In this document: one piece after another, positions 7,658 through 16,416 of the stretch | Layout of the letters: every line of letters begins with the position of its first letter | How positions within the stretch are numbered: position 1 is the stretch's first letter | Assembly (NCBI GenBank): GCA_003235555.1 | Contig: QJVY01000132.1 | Coordinates: forward strand, 1 to 32,505 | Source: Ignavibacteria bacterium | Lineage (GTDB): Bacteria > Bacteroidota > Ignavibacteria > UBA10030 > SZUA-254 | Direction: 5' to 3' | Length of the DNA stretch: 32,505 bases | Notes under the pieces: model-generated | What the model was told of the DNA's origin: nothing | Seen by the model: the letters and a program-made list of their open reading frames with translations, nothing else | Databases searched by the model: none | Made by a program: the position numbers and the translations under genes

Positions 7658-9532
7658 TTATTTCACGAGGAGGATCTTGACCGTTTTCTGGAGATCCGTC
7701 CCCAAAACCCGGCAGAAATACATCCCCGCCGGCATGTGCTGCGCATCCCACCTGAACTCGTGCGACCCCGCCCCGTACACTCCGTCCGCGAGGACGGCGG
7801 CTGTTTCCCCGAGAATGTTGCATACGGTGACCGAAAGGTGGCCGGTCGATGGAAGGACGACGGAAATGGTCGTCGCGGGGTTGAACGGGTTCGGGTATGC
7901 GGCGACGGCCGCAACCGCGTTTCCCCCCGCACCCTTCGGGGTCGGCGCACCCCCCGACGCATGCTCCCGTATCCGTCCCTGGGAGTTGACCGCGAGGGCG
8001 GGCATGGAACCGATGTACTCCCGGACAACGTCATATTCCAGCTCGTCGTGTAAAACCAGGTTGTCCACGGACACTCCCAGCGAGCCGAGGAGCATGGCGA
8101 TCCCGGTGTTCACGCAGACCGAATACGTTGCAGAGGGAGACCATTTTTTCCCGTTCACCCGGATCGAAGCCAGGTCCACCCTCTCGCCTACGGGGTTTGT
8201 CGGATCATAGGTGAAACGAAGCCCGGAATACTGCAGGAAGAAATCGTCCCCAACCTCGAGCTGGGACAGGCCGATCTCCATGCCCTTCACCAGTTCGATC
8301 CCGGAGATGTCGAAGGTGGCCATCTTGAAGCCGAACCCCGTTTCTTCGTCGAATCCGTAACTCAGACAACGAAAGAGGTCTGCCCCGAGAACCGGGCCCT
8401 TCGAAATTTTTTCCGAAATGAGGCCCAGCGCCGTGATCCCGAGGTCGCTCCCCGAGTAGTTCCGGTAGGCATCCGTCACGAGGTTCCCCATCGGGGCATC
8501 CCTCAGCGGCAGATGTTCGTCGAACCTCTTCTCCACATCCGAAGGCGCGTTGGCGATCACCTCGTGGAAGAGCGGGCCGAATTGCGCCTCGATCCCGGCC
8601 TTCAGCTCTTCGACCGATGCCTGCACTTCGGGCACTCCGGGGACCGACGCATCCACGTCGATGACCGTGTACTCATCGATCGAGATCTCCCCGGCGTCCA
8701 CGGTGAATGTCAGTTTCCCGACGTACTTGTAATGCTCACCCGCCTGGAAAATTCTGACGATCGCGCCGTCGGGGTTCATGACTTCCTCCGGCTCACGGAG
8801 GAGGTAATGGTCGTGACCACCCACGATGAGATCTATCCCGGTCACGCCGGACGCCACGATCCTGTCGAAGTAGATGCCGAGGTGGGAGAGCAGGATGACG
8901 ACATCGGCACCTGCACCTCTCAGGCTGTCGGCGGTGGCCTGTGCAATCGTGAGGAGATCATCGCTGATGACCACCGGGTCCGGCATGTTCGTCGGATTAT
9001 TCGGGACGGTCATCCCGAACACCGCGACTTTCACTGACCCGAACGATTTGTCCATGGCCGGCTCGATGTACGGCTGAAGCGGTGGAAAAGCGCCCAGGTC
9101 GAGATTCGCCGAAATCAGCGGAAACGATCCGCCGGCGAACGCTGTTGCGAGCGCGTCGCTCAGGACGCCCGGCCCGAAGTCGAATTCATGGTTTCCGACC
9201 GTCATCGCGTCAAACCCCATTTCTTTCATGAACATGAACTCAGGGACACCGAAATAGGCATTGAAGAACACATCGCCCTGGAATACATCCCCGGCATGGA
9301 GCAGCAACACGTTGGGTTCGGTGGCTTTTACCGTACCGATCACCGTCGCCGCACGCGCGATCCCCCCCAGGGTACCGGCGAGGTCGCTGTTTCTCGGGCT
9401 TACGGCATCGAGGTGTGAATGGGTGTCGTTGACATGGAGGAGTGTGATGGTGGTTCCCTGTCCGAGCGCCACACCCTGCTGGAGGATGATCGCCAGGAGG
9501 AAACGAGAGAGCAAACCCAGATATCGTTTCAT
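7658..9532 (-). CDS. secreted 5'-nucleotidase/UshA-family phosphoesterase with T9SS type A sorting domain
   Basis: A signal peptide (about residues 1-25) leads into a calcineurin-like metallophosphoesterase domain with metal ligands D36 and H38 (NDTHSH), D82 (GDVFQGD), N114/H115 (GNHEFD) and the GGHDHYL motif. The C-terminal 5'-nucleotidase domain follows (MGNLVTDAYRNY about residue 350). Family members hydrolyse nucleotides or related phosphate esters outside the cytoplasm. From about residue 547 it has a sorting domain: a YPNPFNPATTI linker, a beta-rich tail with MPAGMYFCRV, and an end in Leu-Val-Lys. This predicts export through Sec and then the type IX system to the cell surface or medium, for phosphate or nucleoside scavenging. 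AAGGAG sits 8 bases before the ATG, fixing the start. Confidence 0.93.
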   Translation of the reverse strand: MKRYLGLLSRFLLAIILQQGVALGQGTTITLLHVNDTHSHLDAVSPRNSDLAGTLGGIARAATVIGTVKATEPNVLLLHAGDVFQGDVFFNAYFGVPEFMFMKEMGFDAMTVGNHEFDFGPGVLSDALATAFAGGSFPLISANLDLGAFPPLQPYIEPAMDKSFGSVKVAVFGMTVPNNPTNMPDPVVISDDLLTIAQATADSLRGAGADVVILLSHLGIYFDRIVASGVTGIDLIVGGHDHYLLREPEEVMNPDGAIVRIFQAGEHYKYVGKLTFTVDAGEISIDEYTVIDVDASVPGVPEVQASVEELKAGIEAQFGPLFHEVIANAPSDVEKRFDEHLPLRDAPMGNLVTDAYRNYSGSDLGITALGLISEKISKGPVLGADLFRCLSYGFDEETGFGFKMATFDISGIELVKGMEIGLSQLEVGDDFFLQYSGLRFTYDPTNPVGERVDLASIRVNGKKWSPSATYSVCVNTGIAMLLGSLGVSVDNLVLHDELEYDVVREYIGSMPALAVNSQGRIREHASGGAPTPKGAGGNAVAAVAAYPNPFNPATTISVVLPSTGHLSVTVCNILGETAAVLADGVYGAGSHEFRWDAQHMPAGMYFCRVLGTDLQKTVKILLVK

Positions 9533-9633
9533 TGCAGAAACTCCTTGTTTTGTTATTGGATGTTAAGCAAGAACAGGAAACCGACTCACCCCTGCATGAT
9601 TCGAACCCGATGATATGCCATGATGATGTTTTT

Positions 9634-9662
9634 CCGGTATTGATGTGTCATGGAATTGTCAA
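9634..9662 (-). promoter_or_regulatory. possible promoter of the 5'-nucleotidase gene
   Basis: Minus strand TTGACA (9662-9657), 17 bases, TACCGG (9639-9634). The -35 box is perfect but the -10 box is poor. It lies about 100 bases before ATG 9532, and the region between shows no other structure. Confidence 0.3.
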
Positions 9663-9704
9663 AATTGAATCGTAAACGGGAAAAACGAGCAGCAGATTTC
9701 TTGA

Positions 9705-10118
9705 CCTCCGTATAACAATTTCCTGACACCGGCAGGCCCTGGCCTTTCCCATTACGAAGGGGATCACCTGGTCTTCCGCCACCCCTGTTTCACCCCGGGG
9801 GAAATCCACGAGGTCAATGAAAGGGTTAACCGCAAATTTTTCTCGGCCAGAAACATCCTTGGAAGGTGGTGGAGGTTCATGCTCCAACAAGTGAGAAGCG
9901 AACCGGTGACATCCTTTTTGCTTCGGCTGGCGGTCTCAACGGGGATCTACTTTCAGCTGTCGGTCTTCCAGAGCCACCATGCGCAGGTGAGGGTCCTCCG
10001 GAAACGCCCTTCGGAGGGGCGGGCGGGCGTACCGTCACCGGTCCCCCGACAACATGGGCCGCTACCGTCCGCCGGCCGCCCGGCATGCGAGGCGGCCCCC
10101 CTGCGGATCATTTCGTGA
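9705..10118 (+). pseudogene. C-terminal remnant of a B12-binding radical SAM-type protein
   Basis: In the frame opening right after a TGA at 9702, the translation contains EGDHLVFRHPCFTPGEIHEV, then NRKFFSARNILGRWWRF, then YFQLSVFQSHHAQVRV. This order (H-V-F-x-P, a 'T/S-P-E-E/I' helix, F(F/Y)S..NI..R, and a final YF..S.FQ..HA.) is what I recall from the C-terminal tail of B12-binding-domain radical SAM enzymes. Only about 95 residues survive. There is no cobalamin domain, no CxxxCxxC, and no start codon or ribosome binding site in a sensible place. The recognisable part ends near 9999; the frame runs on to 10118, slightly into the end of the convergent regulator gene. It is probably a decayed gene end. 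The assignment rests on memory of the family, not a search. Confidence 0.5.
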
Positions 10119-10788
10119 ACTTGTAGCCCGCCGTGTGAATGGTGACGAGGTGTTCCGGATGCGCCGGATCCCTCTCGATTTTTTTCCGGATCGTGAGGAT
10201 GTAGTTGTCCACCGTGCGTGTCGTCGGGAAGGTATCGTATCCCCAGACCTCGTCGAGCAGTGCGTCCCGGGTGACCACCTCCCCCTCCCTCTGGATGAAA
10301 TACTTCAGGACGTCCAGTTCCCGGGCGGACAATTTGACGGAGGCCGATCCCCGGATGACCTCGTGCTTCCGGAAATCGATGTGGACGTCGCCGAAGGAGT
10401 ATTCCTCCAGGTCACGTCGAATCTCCGTGGTCCGCCTCAGGCGGGCCCTCACCCGGGCCTTCAGTTCCCGCAGGCTGAAGGGTTTGGTCATGTAATCGTC
10501 GGCGCCCAGTTCGAGTCCGAGGACCCGGTCGACCTCCTCCTTCCTGCTCGTCAGAAAGAGAATCGGCACGTCGATACCCGCCCCCCGCAGTTCACGACAG
10601 ATTTCGAAACCGTCCTTTCCCGGGAGCATGACGTCGAGGATGACGAGGTCCGTGTTCTCTTTTTTCGCCAGTGCCAGTCCCTTCTCGCCATCCGCCGCCG
10701 TCAGAACCCGGTAGTGGTCTTCACCGAGGGTTTCCTCCAGTCCCTTCAGAATGGCCGGGTCGTCTTCTATGATGAGTATGTTTTTCAT
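10108..10788 (-). CDS. OmpR/PhoB-family response regulator
   Basis: The 226-residue protein has a receiver domain with acidic residues D9/D10, phosphoacceptor D52 in VILDVMLPG and the conserved lysine in YMTKPFS. A C-terminal winged helix follows (LSARELDVLKYFI, then VDNYILTIRKKIE and a HTAGYKF hairpin), typical of OmpR/PhoB transcription factors. ATG 10788 overlaps the stop of the upstream kinase (ATGA), so kinase and regulator are translated as a coupled pair. Regulated genes cannot be identified from this window. Confidence 0.95.
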   Translation of the reverse strand: MKNILIIEDDPAILKGLEETLGEDHYRVLTAADGEKGLALAKKENTDLVILDVMLPGKDGFEICRELRGAGIDVPILFLTSRKEEVDRVLGLELGADDYMTKPFSLRELKARVRARLRRTTEIRRDLEEYSFGDVHIDFRKHEVIRGSASVKLSARELDVLKYFIQREGEVVTRDALLDEVWGYDTFPTTRTVDNYILTIRKKIERDPAHPEHLVTIHTAGYKFTK

Positions 10789-13235
10789 GACCGCTCCTCC
10801 CTGTTCTCTGATGATGGCTCGACCGGCAGGGTCACTGTAAACGTGCTCCCCCGTCCAGGTTCGCTGTTGACGGTGATCGTCCCGCGGTGGGCGTCGACCA
10901 CATGTTTCACCACGGAGAGGCCGAGCCCGGCTCCTCCCTGTGACCCGGCCCGGGCATCCTTCGACCGGTGGAAGGGCCGGAAGATCTCCTCCACCTCCGC
11001 CGGGTCGATGCCGAAACCGTTGTCTCCCACCGACACAGCCACATTTCCGCCGTCAGCGCGTGTCGTGATGCTGATGCGTTTTGGCTCGCCCGAATATTTC
11101 AGGGCGTTACCCGCGAGGTTCAGGAGGACTTCCAGAATGGCGTCGGGATCGGCGGCCAGAATCAGGGGGTCATCGGCAAGGTCGTAGACCGTTTCACATT
11201 TCTTTATCCTGAACTGGTACTCCATGATCTCCCCCAGCCTGGTGACGATGTCGTTGAGGGATGTTTCCCGGAAATGGTATTCCTTGACACCGCGTTCGAT
11301 TTTCGCGAAATCGAGGACGTTGTTGATCAGCCGGGTCAGCCGTTCGCTTTCCCCCTCGATGATGGTCAGGTACCTGGAAACGGTTTCGTCGGGAATATCC
11401 TTCTTCGAACGCAGGAGCTGTGCGAACATGCTGATGGACGTCAGCGGAGTCTTCAGCTCGTGGGAAACACTCGACACGAAATACGATTTGAGCCTGTTGA
11501 GTTCCTCGAGACGTTCGGCCTCGGCTTTTTCCATCTCAAGGAACCGTTGAAGGTCGATTCGTTCCTTCTCTCCGGCGGCCTCGCCCGCGACAACGGTCAG
11601 CAGATCGACGTCTTCCTCGGTGAACATCAGCCCGGAGGTTTTCCTGCCGAGCACGAGGAACCCCAGGATCGCACCCCCCTTCGACTTCATCGGTATCGCA
11701 AGCGAGATGCCCCACCGACCGAACACCTCCGTGTCCGCGTTTTCGTGGGGGACGTTCTTCTCGATGTGCTCATCCACCGCGACCGGCAGTTCGAGGCCGG
11801 ATTTCAGTCGTTCCGCCTCGAAATGGACGCCGTGCGTGCTCAGGTGGGGGAAGTTTCTTTCCCCCAGCGTGCGGAGGCGGTTGCCCGGTTGGACGAGCGA
11901 AAACAGACCGATTCGTTCGACGGGCAGGAGCTTCCCGACTCCCCCGATGAGTTTTTCGGTCATCTCCTCCATGCCCGCTGATTTTTTCAGGTCCTCCAGG
12001 ACCTCTTTGAGCGATCCGCGGAAGTCGTAGCTGAGCCTGAAGAGCGAACGGTCCACGAGGCGTTCGGCACGTCTCCGGATCCAGTCGTACGTCACGACCG
12101 ATACGACCGCTGCCGCGGCCGAGAGCAGGATGGATCTCTCCACCGTCCATCCCGACACCAATCCGGCGGTCACGCCGAAGAGAAGCGCGTAGAGGACGAG
12201 CAGCGTCCCGATCACGATTGCGTGTACGGCGCTCCGGCTGATCAGCGTGGTAATGTCCACGAGCCTGTACTGCAGGATCGCGATAGCGAAAGAGACCGGG
12301 ATCGCGAGGAGAAAAACCTTGAACACGATCTCCGGGATAACCGGATCGGCGTTGAAGACCTGGGGCAGCGCCCAGAAGAGGGCGAACGGAAGGGTGCCCA
12401 CGGTCAAGCCGTAGAGGATCCATGCCGTTTTTTTCCTTTCGGAGAGGGTGCCCGCCCGGCGGTACGACCCCACCAGCAGGACCAGGCCGGTGAGGATCCC
12501 CGCGACCACGAATCCGTTCATCCAGACTGAGGCCGACGCCGCATCGCGAAAGCGGAGGATCGAATGTGTACCCGCCGCGTCCAGGTACAACCGCGCCTGC
12601 CATGCGGCCATCAGCAGGGCTCCGGGGTAGAGGACCCATGTGAGGACCCGCGGCCAGGGCATCCTTCGGACCGGGAAAACCGACGTAAAATGGAGAAAGA
12701 AAACGGAAATGGTGGTGTAGGCACCGAAGAAGAGGACACAGAGGGACATGCCGAGCCATGCCGGCTGCCGGACGTAGATCGTCTTGGTTCCGAGCAGTGC
12801 GGCTCCCAGGACGAGCGTCGCGCCCATAAATACCCGCGCGACACCACGGTCGGTGTGAAAGCGCATCACAATGACGCCCACACCGAGGATCATGATCGCG
12901 ATCACGGCGTCAAACGATATAGACCAGGGCCGATAGTACCGACCCAGTGTCATCACGACCGGGCCGGACCCGGGTGTCTCCCGGTCTATGGTGACCTCGT
13001 CCCCGATACGGTAGCCGCTCACGATAAATTCCAGTTCGTCACCCGTGCGCACCTCAACCCCGTCGAGGCGGAAGGGGTATGTGATGTCCGTGCCGGAACC
13101 CACCCCGGGGGCAAGACCCGGCTTTTCCAGGAGGTGTCCGACGGCAAAAATGGAGTAGAGCAGGAACACCATAACGGTGAAAACGAATGTTTTCCCGATG
13201 GGAACCCGGGCAGGATGGAGAGTCGCGATTCTCAT
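10785..13235 (-). CDS. multi-pass sensor histidine kinase with PDZ-like and GAF-like regions
   Basis: I take the start as ATG 13235: it is preceded by GGGAG and begins MRIATLHPARV, just before the first membrane span. A longer frame to 13439 exists but reads through the promoter and looks non-coding. The 816-residue product has one span, then an extracytoplasmic stretch whose GVEVRTGDELEFIVSGYRIGD looks like a PDZ-type domain, then about eight hydrophobic segments. A GAF-like region (about 470-560) follows, then HisKA with H592 in VSSVSHELKTPL and an ATPase domain with GDNGFGIDP and GGAGLGLSVVK. It is the cognate kinase of the overlapping OmpR-type regulator. Membrane-embedded sensing of a lipid or small hydrophobic signal is plausible but inferred. 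Confidence 0.92.
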   Translation of the reverse strand: MRIATLHPARVPIGKTFVFTVMVFLLYSIFAVGHLLEKPGLAPGVGSGTDITYPFRLDGVEVRTGDELEFIVSGYRIGDEVTIDRETPGSGPVVMTLGRYYRPWSISFDAVIAIMILGVGVIVMRFHTDRGVARVFMGATLVLGAALLGTKTIYVRQPAWLGMSLCVLFFGAYTTISVFFLHFTSVFPVRRMPWPRVLTWVLYPGALLMAAWQARLYLDAAGTHSILRFRDAASASVWMNGFVVAGILTGLVLLVGSYRRAGTLSERKKTAWILYGLTVGTLPFALFWALPQVFNADPVIPEIVFKVFLLAIPVSFAIAILQYRLVDITTLISRSAVHAIVIGTLLVLYALLFGVTAGLVSGWTVERSILLSAAAAVVSVVTYDWIRRRAERLVDRSLFRLSYDFRGSLKEVLEDLKKSAGMEEMTEKLIGGVGKLLPVERIGLFSLVQPGNRLRTLGERNFPHLSTHGVHFEAERLKSGLELPVAVDEHIEKNVPHENADTEVFGRWGISLAIPMKSKGGAILGFLVLGRKTSGLMFTEEDVDLLTVVAGEAAGEKERIDLQRFLEMEKAEAERLEELNRLKSYFVSSVSHELKTPLTSISMFAQLLRSKKDIPDETVSRYLTIIEGESERLTRLINNVLDFAKIERGVKEYHFRETSLNDIVTRLGEIMEYQFRIKKCETVYDLADDPLILAADPDAILEVLLNLAGNALKYSGEPKRISITTRADGGNVAVSVGDNGFGIDPAEVEEIFRPFHRSKDARAGSQGGAGLGLSVVKHVVDAHRGTITVNSEPGRGSTFTVTLPVEPSSENREERS

Positions 13236-13263
13236 CTGAGGGTGTCTCCCGACAGAACATTGG

Positions 13264-13292
13264 ATGGTAATGAAATGAGACTGTACATTCAA
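13264..13292 (-). promoter_or_regulatory. promoter of the kinase/OmpR-regulator operon
   Basis: Minus strand TTGAAT (13292-13287), 17 bases, TACCAT (13269-13264). The predicted start is about 20 bases before ATG 13235, which independently supports the shorter kinase start. Confidence 0.5.
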
Positions 13293-13407
13293 GTCACATA
13301 CGCGCGGACGACCGGGAGTCTGACCGCCCCGCCGCTCCCCGTACACGCAGGATTGCTCTTTTGATGCGATATTCGTATATTGTGGAGTTATCCTCACTCC
13401 ACCATCA

Positions 13408-13436
13408 TTCCTCCGCGTTCTTCCCGACGGTATAAT
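13408..13436 (+). promoter_or_regulatory. promoter of the thioredoxin-fold gene
   Basis: TTCCTC (13408-13413), 17 bases, a perfect TATAAT (13431-13436). The predicted start is about 23 bases before ATG 13466, leaving room for the GGAGG ribosome binding site. Confidence 0.45.
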
Positions 13437-13465
13437 CATTAACGGTTCTCATGACGGAGGTTCCG

Positions 13466-14629
13466 ATGAAACGATTCACCTTCCTGGTACTCATCACCTT
13501 CTTTTCCATCCCCGCGCTCTCCGGCGAAATAGCCTTCATCAAAAACGACTGGCAGAAGGCCCGCGAGATGGCCGCCGTGCAGGACAAGATGCTCCTGGTG
13601 GATTTCTACACCGACTGGTGCAAGTGGTGCCGCGTGATGGATACAACGACATTCCGGGATCCCGCGGTTGTCGCATACGTGAACGAACATTTCATCCCGT
13701 TGTCGATCGACGCCGAGAGGGATTTCGGAATCACCGTGGCGATGAAATACCGCGTGAACGCCTACCCCACCTACGGATACTTCACACCGGACGGAAGACT
13801 CGTACTCAAATCGCTCGGATATCAGCCCGCCGATGAGTATATCGACGTACTGCGGAACGCCGTCACCCGCAGCGACTCCGGTCTGGTCTACGAGGGTGTC
13901 ACGCCGGAGACAGACCTCGAGTACCCGGAATTCTTCAGGCTCGCGTCGGGGACGAGGAAGGCGAGGAAAAACCCCGAACAGGGTATCGTTGACGCATGGC
14001 TCGCCGGTCAGGAGGACCTTTTCGCGGAGGTTCCCTTCTCGGTGATCTGCCGGTTTTCAACACCGGAGACGATATCCGACTTCGTGATCGGAAACAGTGA
14101 AAAGTACGAAAAGCTCTATGGAACCGATGACGTGGAGATGAAAATTTCCTCCATCATCTCCGACAGGCTCCGCTCCGCCATCAGGGAAAACGATGCGAAA
14201 ATGTTCGAAGGGGTGCTGAACCTGAGCGATACATATGAGAAGGGCGACCGGGATGCGAGGCACCAACGCTACCGAATGAGGTTTTACAGCGGTACGGGGG
14301 ACTGGAAAAAGTACGCCGAGATGGTGTCTGGCGCCATCGACGCCGGCACGATGAGTGACGGAGCAATCAATTCTGCGGCCTGGACCATATACGAAAATTG
14401 TGAAGACGCGGCAATCGTGAAACAGGCGGTCGTATGGATGGCGAAGATCATCACCGACGCATCACCCTATGCGTATCTCGACACCTACGCCGCGGTGCTG
14501 TTCAAAGGCGGGGAGAGAGAGAAAGCCGAAACGTATGCCCTGAAGGCGATCGAAAAGGGAAGATCGGAAGAGGAAGATGTCGCGTCGACGGAGGAACTGC
14601 TGACAAAGATCCGCGGCCAGATCCAGTAA
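13466..14629 (+). CDS. secreted thioredoxin-fold protein (CKWC) with helical C-terminal domain
   Basis: Start ATG 13466 is preceded by GGAGG with a 5-base spacer; an ATG at 13451 lies just upstream of that ribosome binding site. A signal peptide (residues 1-20, ending ALSG) precedes a thioredoxin fold with active site W51-C52-K-W-C55 in DFYTDWCKWCRVM and the cis-proline loop NAYPTYGYF. This is the DUF255/thioredoxin-7 style used in periplasmic disulfide reduction. Residues about 150-387 have no recognised motif but look helical and repeat-like (TPR-type spacing), perhaps for partner binding. It could be a periplasmic thiol-disulfide reductase. It is transcribed divergently from the kinase operon. 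Confidence 0.9.
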   Translation: MKRFTFLVLITFFSIPALSGEIAFIKNDWQKAREMAAVQDKMLLVDFYTDWCKWCRVMDTTTFRDPAVVAYVNEHFIPLSIDAERDFGITVAMKYRVNAYPTYGYFTPDGRLVLKSLGYQPADEYIDVLRNAVTRSDSGLVYEGVTPETDLEYPEFFRLASGTRKARKNPEQGIVDAWLAGQEDLFAEVPFSVICRFSTPETISDFVIGNSEKYEKLYGTDDVEMKISSIISDRLRSAIRENDAKMFEGVLNLSDTYEKGDRDARHQRYRMRFYSGTGDWKKYAEMVSGAIDAGTMSDGAINSAAWTIYENCEDAAIVKQAVVWMAKIITDASPYAYLDTYAAVLFKGGEREKAETYALKAIEKGRSEEEDVASTEELLTKIRGQIQ

Positions 14630-14694
14630 AACCGGCATCGACGGGATCCGCGTCTCCGGCAAACGCGGGAGAGTGACCGGCGGACGATTTAGCA

Positions 14695-15036
14695 TCAGGA
14701 GGGCGAACCGAGCATGGCCTCGGAGACCCCGGGGTAAATCCGGAAGACCCTGTCGAGGTGGGTCAACTCGAGAAGCGTGCCGACGTCACGGTTGATCCCC
14801 GCAATCCGGACGTCCCCGCCGAGCTTCTTCATCATCACCATCGCGCAGATCAACGACCCCAGGCCGCAACTGTTGAGGTGCTTCACCTCGCCGAGGTTCA
14901 CCACGATGTGCCTGGCCCCGCCGTCGGCCAGCGTCTTGATACGGTCCCTGAACTCTTTCTGTTCCGGTTCGGTCAGGAAATCACCCCGGAGGGTGACGAC
15001 GTCGAAACCCCGGGTCCTGCTTGTTGAGATGTTCAT
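14695..15036 (-). CDS. STAS-domain anti-sigma-factor-antagonist-like protein with Cys at phosphosite
   Basis: The 113-residue protein is a single STAS domain of the SpoIIAA/RsbV type. The first strands match (FDVVTLRGDF), the HIVVNLGEVKHLNSCGLGSL segment matches the phosphorylation loop, and GGDVRIAGIN matches the next strand. In SpoIIAA the loop is DSSGLG with the second serine phosphorylated; here the loop reads NSCGLG, so cysteine (C57) sits in the phosphoserine position. GGAGG lies 4 bases before ATG 15036. It may bind a partner-switching kinase or serve as a scaffold; no such kinase is encoded nearby. Confidence 0.9.
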   Translation of the reverse strand: MNISTSRTRGFDVVTLRGDFLTEPEQKEFRDRIKTLADGGARHIVVNLGEVKHLNSCGLGSLICAMVMMKKLGGDVRIAGINRDVGTLLELTHLDRVFRIYPGVSEAMLGSPS

Positions 15037-15089
15037 TCTGCCTCCGTCCCCGACGCCGGGAAGAGATACGGCCGTCCGGCGTCTCCTGA

Positions 15090-15118
15090 AAGGTAGCCAG
15101 ATCCGGCGGTAGTGTCAA
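15090..15118 (-). promoter_or_regulatory. promoter of the STAS gene
   Basis: Minus strand TTGACA (15118-15113), 17 bases, TACCTT (15095-15090). Both boxes are identical to those of the promoter at 32054-32082. The leader is about 47 bases. Confidence 0.6.
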
Positions 15119-15142
15119 CCCCCGAATCGGGTCGGCATCGGG

Positions 15143-16414
15143 TCATTCGGTCCAGCGAAAGGCCCTGACCCCAAGGGAAAAGGCCAGAATCCCCACCCCC
15201 AGCAGGATCCCGCAGGGAAGCATCATTTCGACCAGGCTGAAATTACGCCAGAGCGCACCCTCGAGAGCGATGATAGACCATTTCACGGGACTGAAGTCGC
15301 TCACCGTCTGCATCCACCCGGGCATGATGAACAGCGGCACCATCCCTCCCCCGATCATCGACATCACCAGCAGGGCCGCCCATCCTATTCCCCCCGCCGA
15401 GCGTTCCGTTTTACCGAGGACAGAGAGGAGCATCATGATCCCGACGAACGCCACCGAAATGGACAACACCGCGGCGGCCAGTTTTCCGACTGATCCCGGG
15501 ATCACGCCGAACAGCAGCCATGCCACGAGCAGAAGGGCCACGGAGATCAACACCGTGACCACGAAACAGGCGAGCGCCTTGCCTGCGAGGATCTGGGACC
15601 TGGAAAGGGGCGCGATGCGGAGACGTACCAGAGTCCCGCGGGTCCTCTCCATGACGAGGGAGATCCCGAACGCCGCGGCGCAGCCGATCATCCCCCAGAC
15701 GATCCCCTGGGGGAAACTCACCTCGTAGGCGTTCCGCGGCCCTGTCTCCTCACGGATGACGGCCGCCTTCTCCACCCTGAGCGGCGTCAGGCCGGGGAAC
15801 CCGCCCGAATCGGCGGAGCGGACCCCCGTGTCCGACGCGAACAATTTCAGTTCTCCGAGGAAACGGGTGATTTTCTGCTTCTCCGGAAAATCGGCCGTAC
15901 CAGGAGCAGTGAGGGAGTCGAGTGCCCCTGAAAGCGACTGCCGCATCAGTGCAGGGTTGCTGAACAGTTCCTGCATCCGTTCGCCGCCGTACTGCATCAG
16001 GATCCCCTCGAGCATCCCCGCTTCAGCACTGCGCGACGGGTCCACTCCCAGCTCGACCGTCGGGGTCCCCCCCATGAACATGTTCGCGCTAGCCTCCCCG
16101 AACCCCTTCCTTACCGCCACGTACGCAACCCGTTTGCCGAGGCGGACCATTTCGGCCGCATCCTCCCTCCCGCTCCGTTCCACTTTCAGCGCCTCGGACC
16201 CCCCGAGTTTTTCCGTGAATTTCACCGAGGCCTCAGTCGAATCCTCATCCACCACGAGGATGGACATGCGCCGGGAACCGTCCCCTCCGCCCGAGAAGAT
16301 CGTTCCGAAGAAGACCGCCATCATCAGGGGAAAGAAGAAGGTGAAAAAGAACCCGGCCTTGTCCCGCAGCAGGAGGAGGAGATCCTTCCGGGCGAGTGTG
16401 ATGATTTCGCGCAT
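15143..16414 (-). CDS. ABC-2 type transporter permease
   Basis: The 423-residue protein starts MREIITLARKDLLLLLRDKAG, the conserved cytoplasmic N-terminus of ABC-2 permeases, followed by one span (about 22-40). A large extracytoplasmic loop follows (about 45-220), then five further spans (GIVWGMIGCAAAFGISLVME onward). This NatB/YhaP-like plan is typical of exporters for drugs, ions or lipids. ATG 16414 lies two bases after the stop of the ATPase gene; a TTG at 16420 that overlaps that stop is an alternative start. With the ATPase it forms a complete half-transporter pair. Confidence 0.93.
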   Translation of the reverse strand: MREIITLARKDLLLLLRDKAGFFFTFFFPLMMAVFFGTIFSGGGDGSRRMSILVVDEDSTEASVKFTEKLGGSEALKVERSGREDAAEMVRLGKRVAYVAVRKGFGEASANMFMGGTPTVELGVDPSRSAEAGMLEGILMQYGGERMQELFSNPALMRQSLSGALDSLTAPGTADFPEKQKITRFLGELKLFASDTGVRSADSGGFPGLTPLRVEKAAVIREETGPRNAYEVSFPQGIVWGMIGCAAAFGISLVMERTRGTLVRLRIAPLSRSQILAGKALACFVVTVLISVALLLVAWLLFGVIPGSVGKLAAAVLSISVAFVGIMMLLSVLGKTERSAGGIGWAALLVMSMIGGGMVPLFIMPGWMQTVSDFSPVKWSIIALEGALWRNFSLVEMMLPCGILLGVGILAFSLGVRAFRWTE

Positions 16415-16416
16415 GA

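Noticed and set aside
9648-9890. 80-codon minus-strand frame in the nucleotidase/regulator gap
   Set aside because: No ribosome binding site or domain; the opposite strand carries the recognisable radical SAM-like remnant.
10074-10097. GGCCGCC/GGCGGCC inverted repeat near the end of the OmpR-type regulator
   Set aside because: Seven-base stem with a 10-base loop in very GC-rich DNA and no T-run; too weak to call a terminator.
13236-13439. Extension of the large sensor kinase by 68 residues
   Set aside because: The extension crosses the kinase promoter and has no hydrophobic or conserved character; GGGAG supports the start at 13235.
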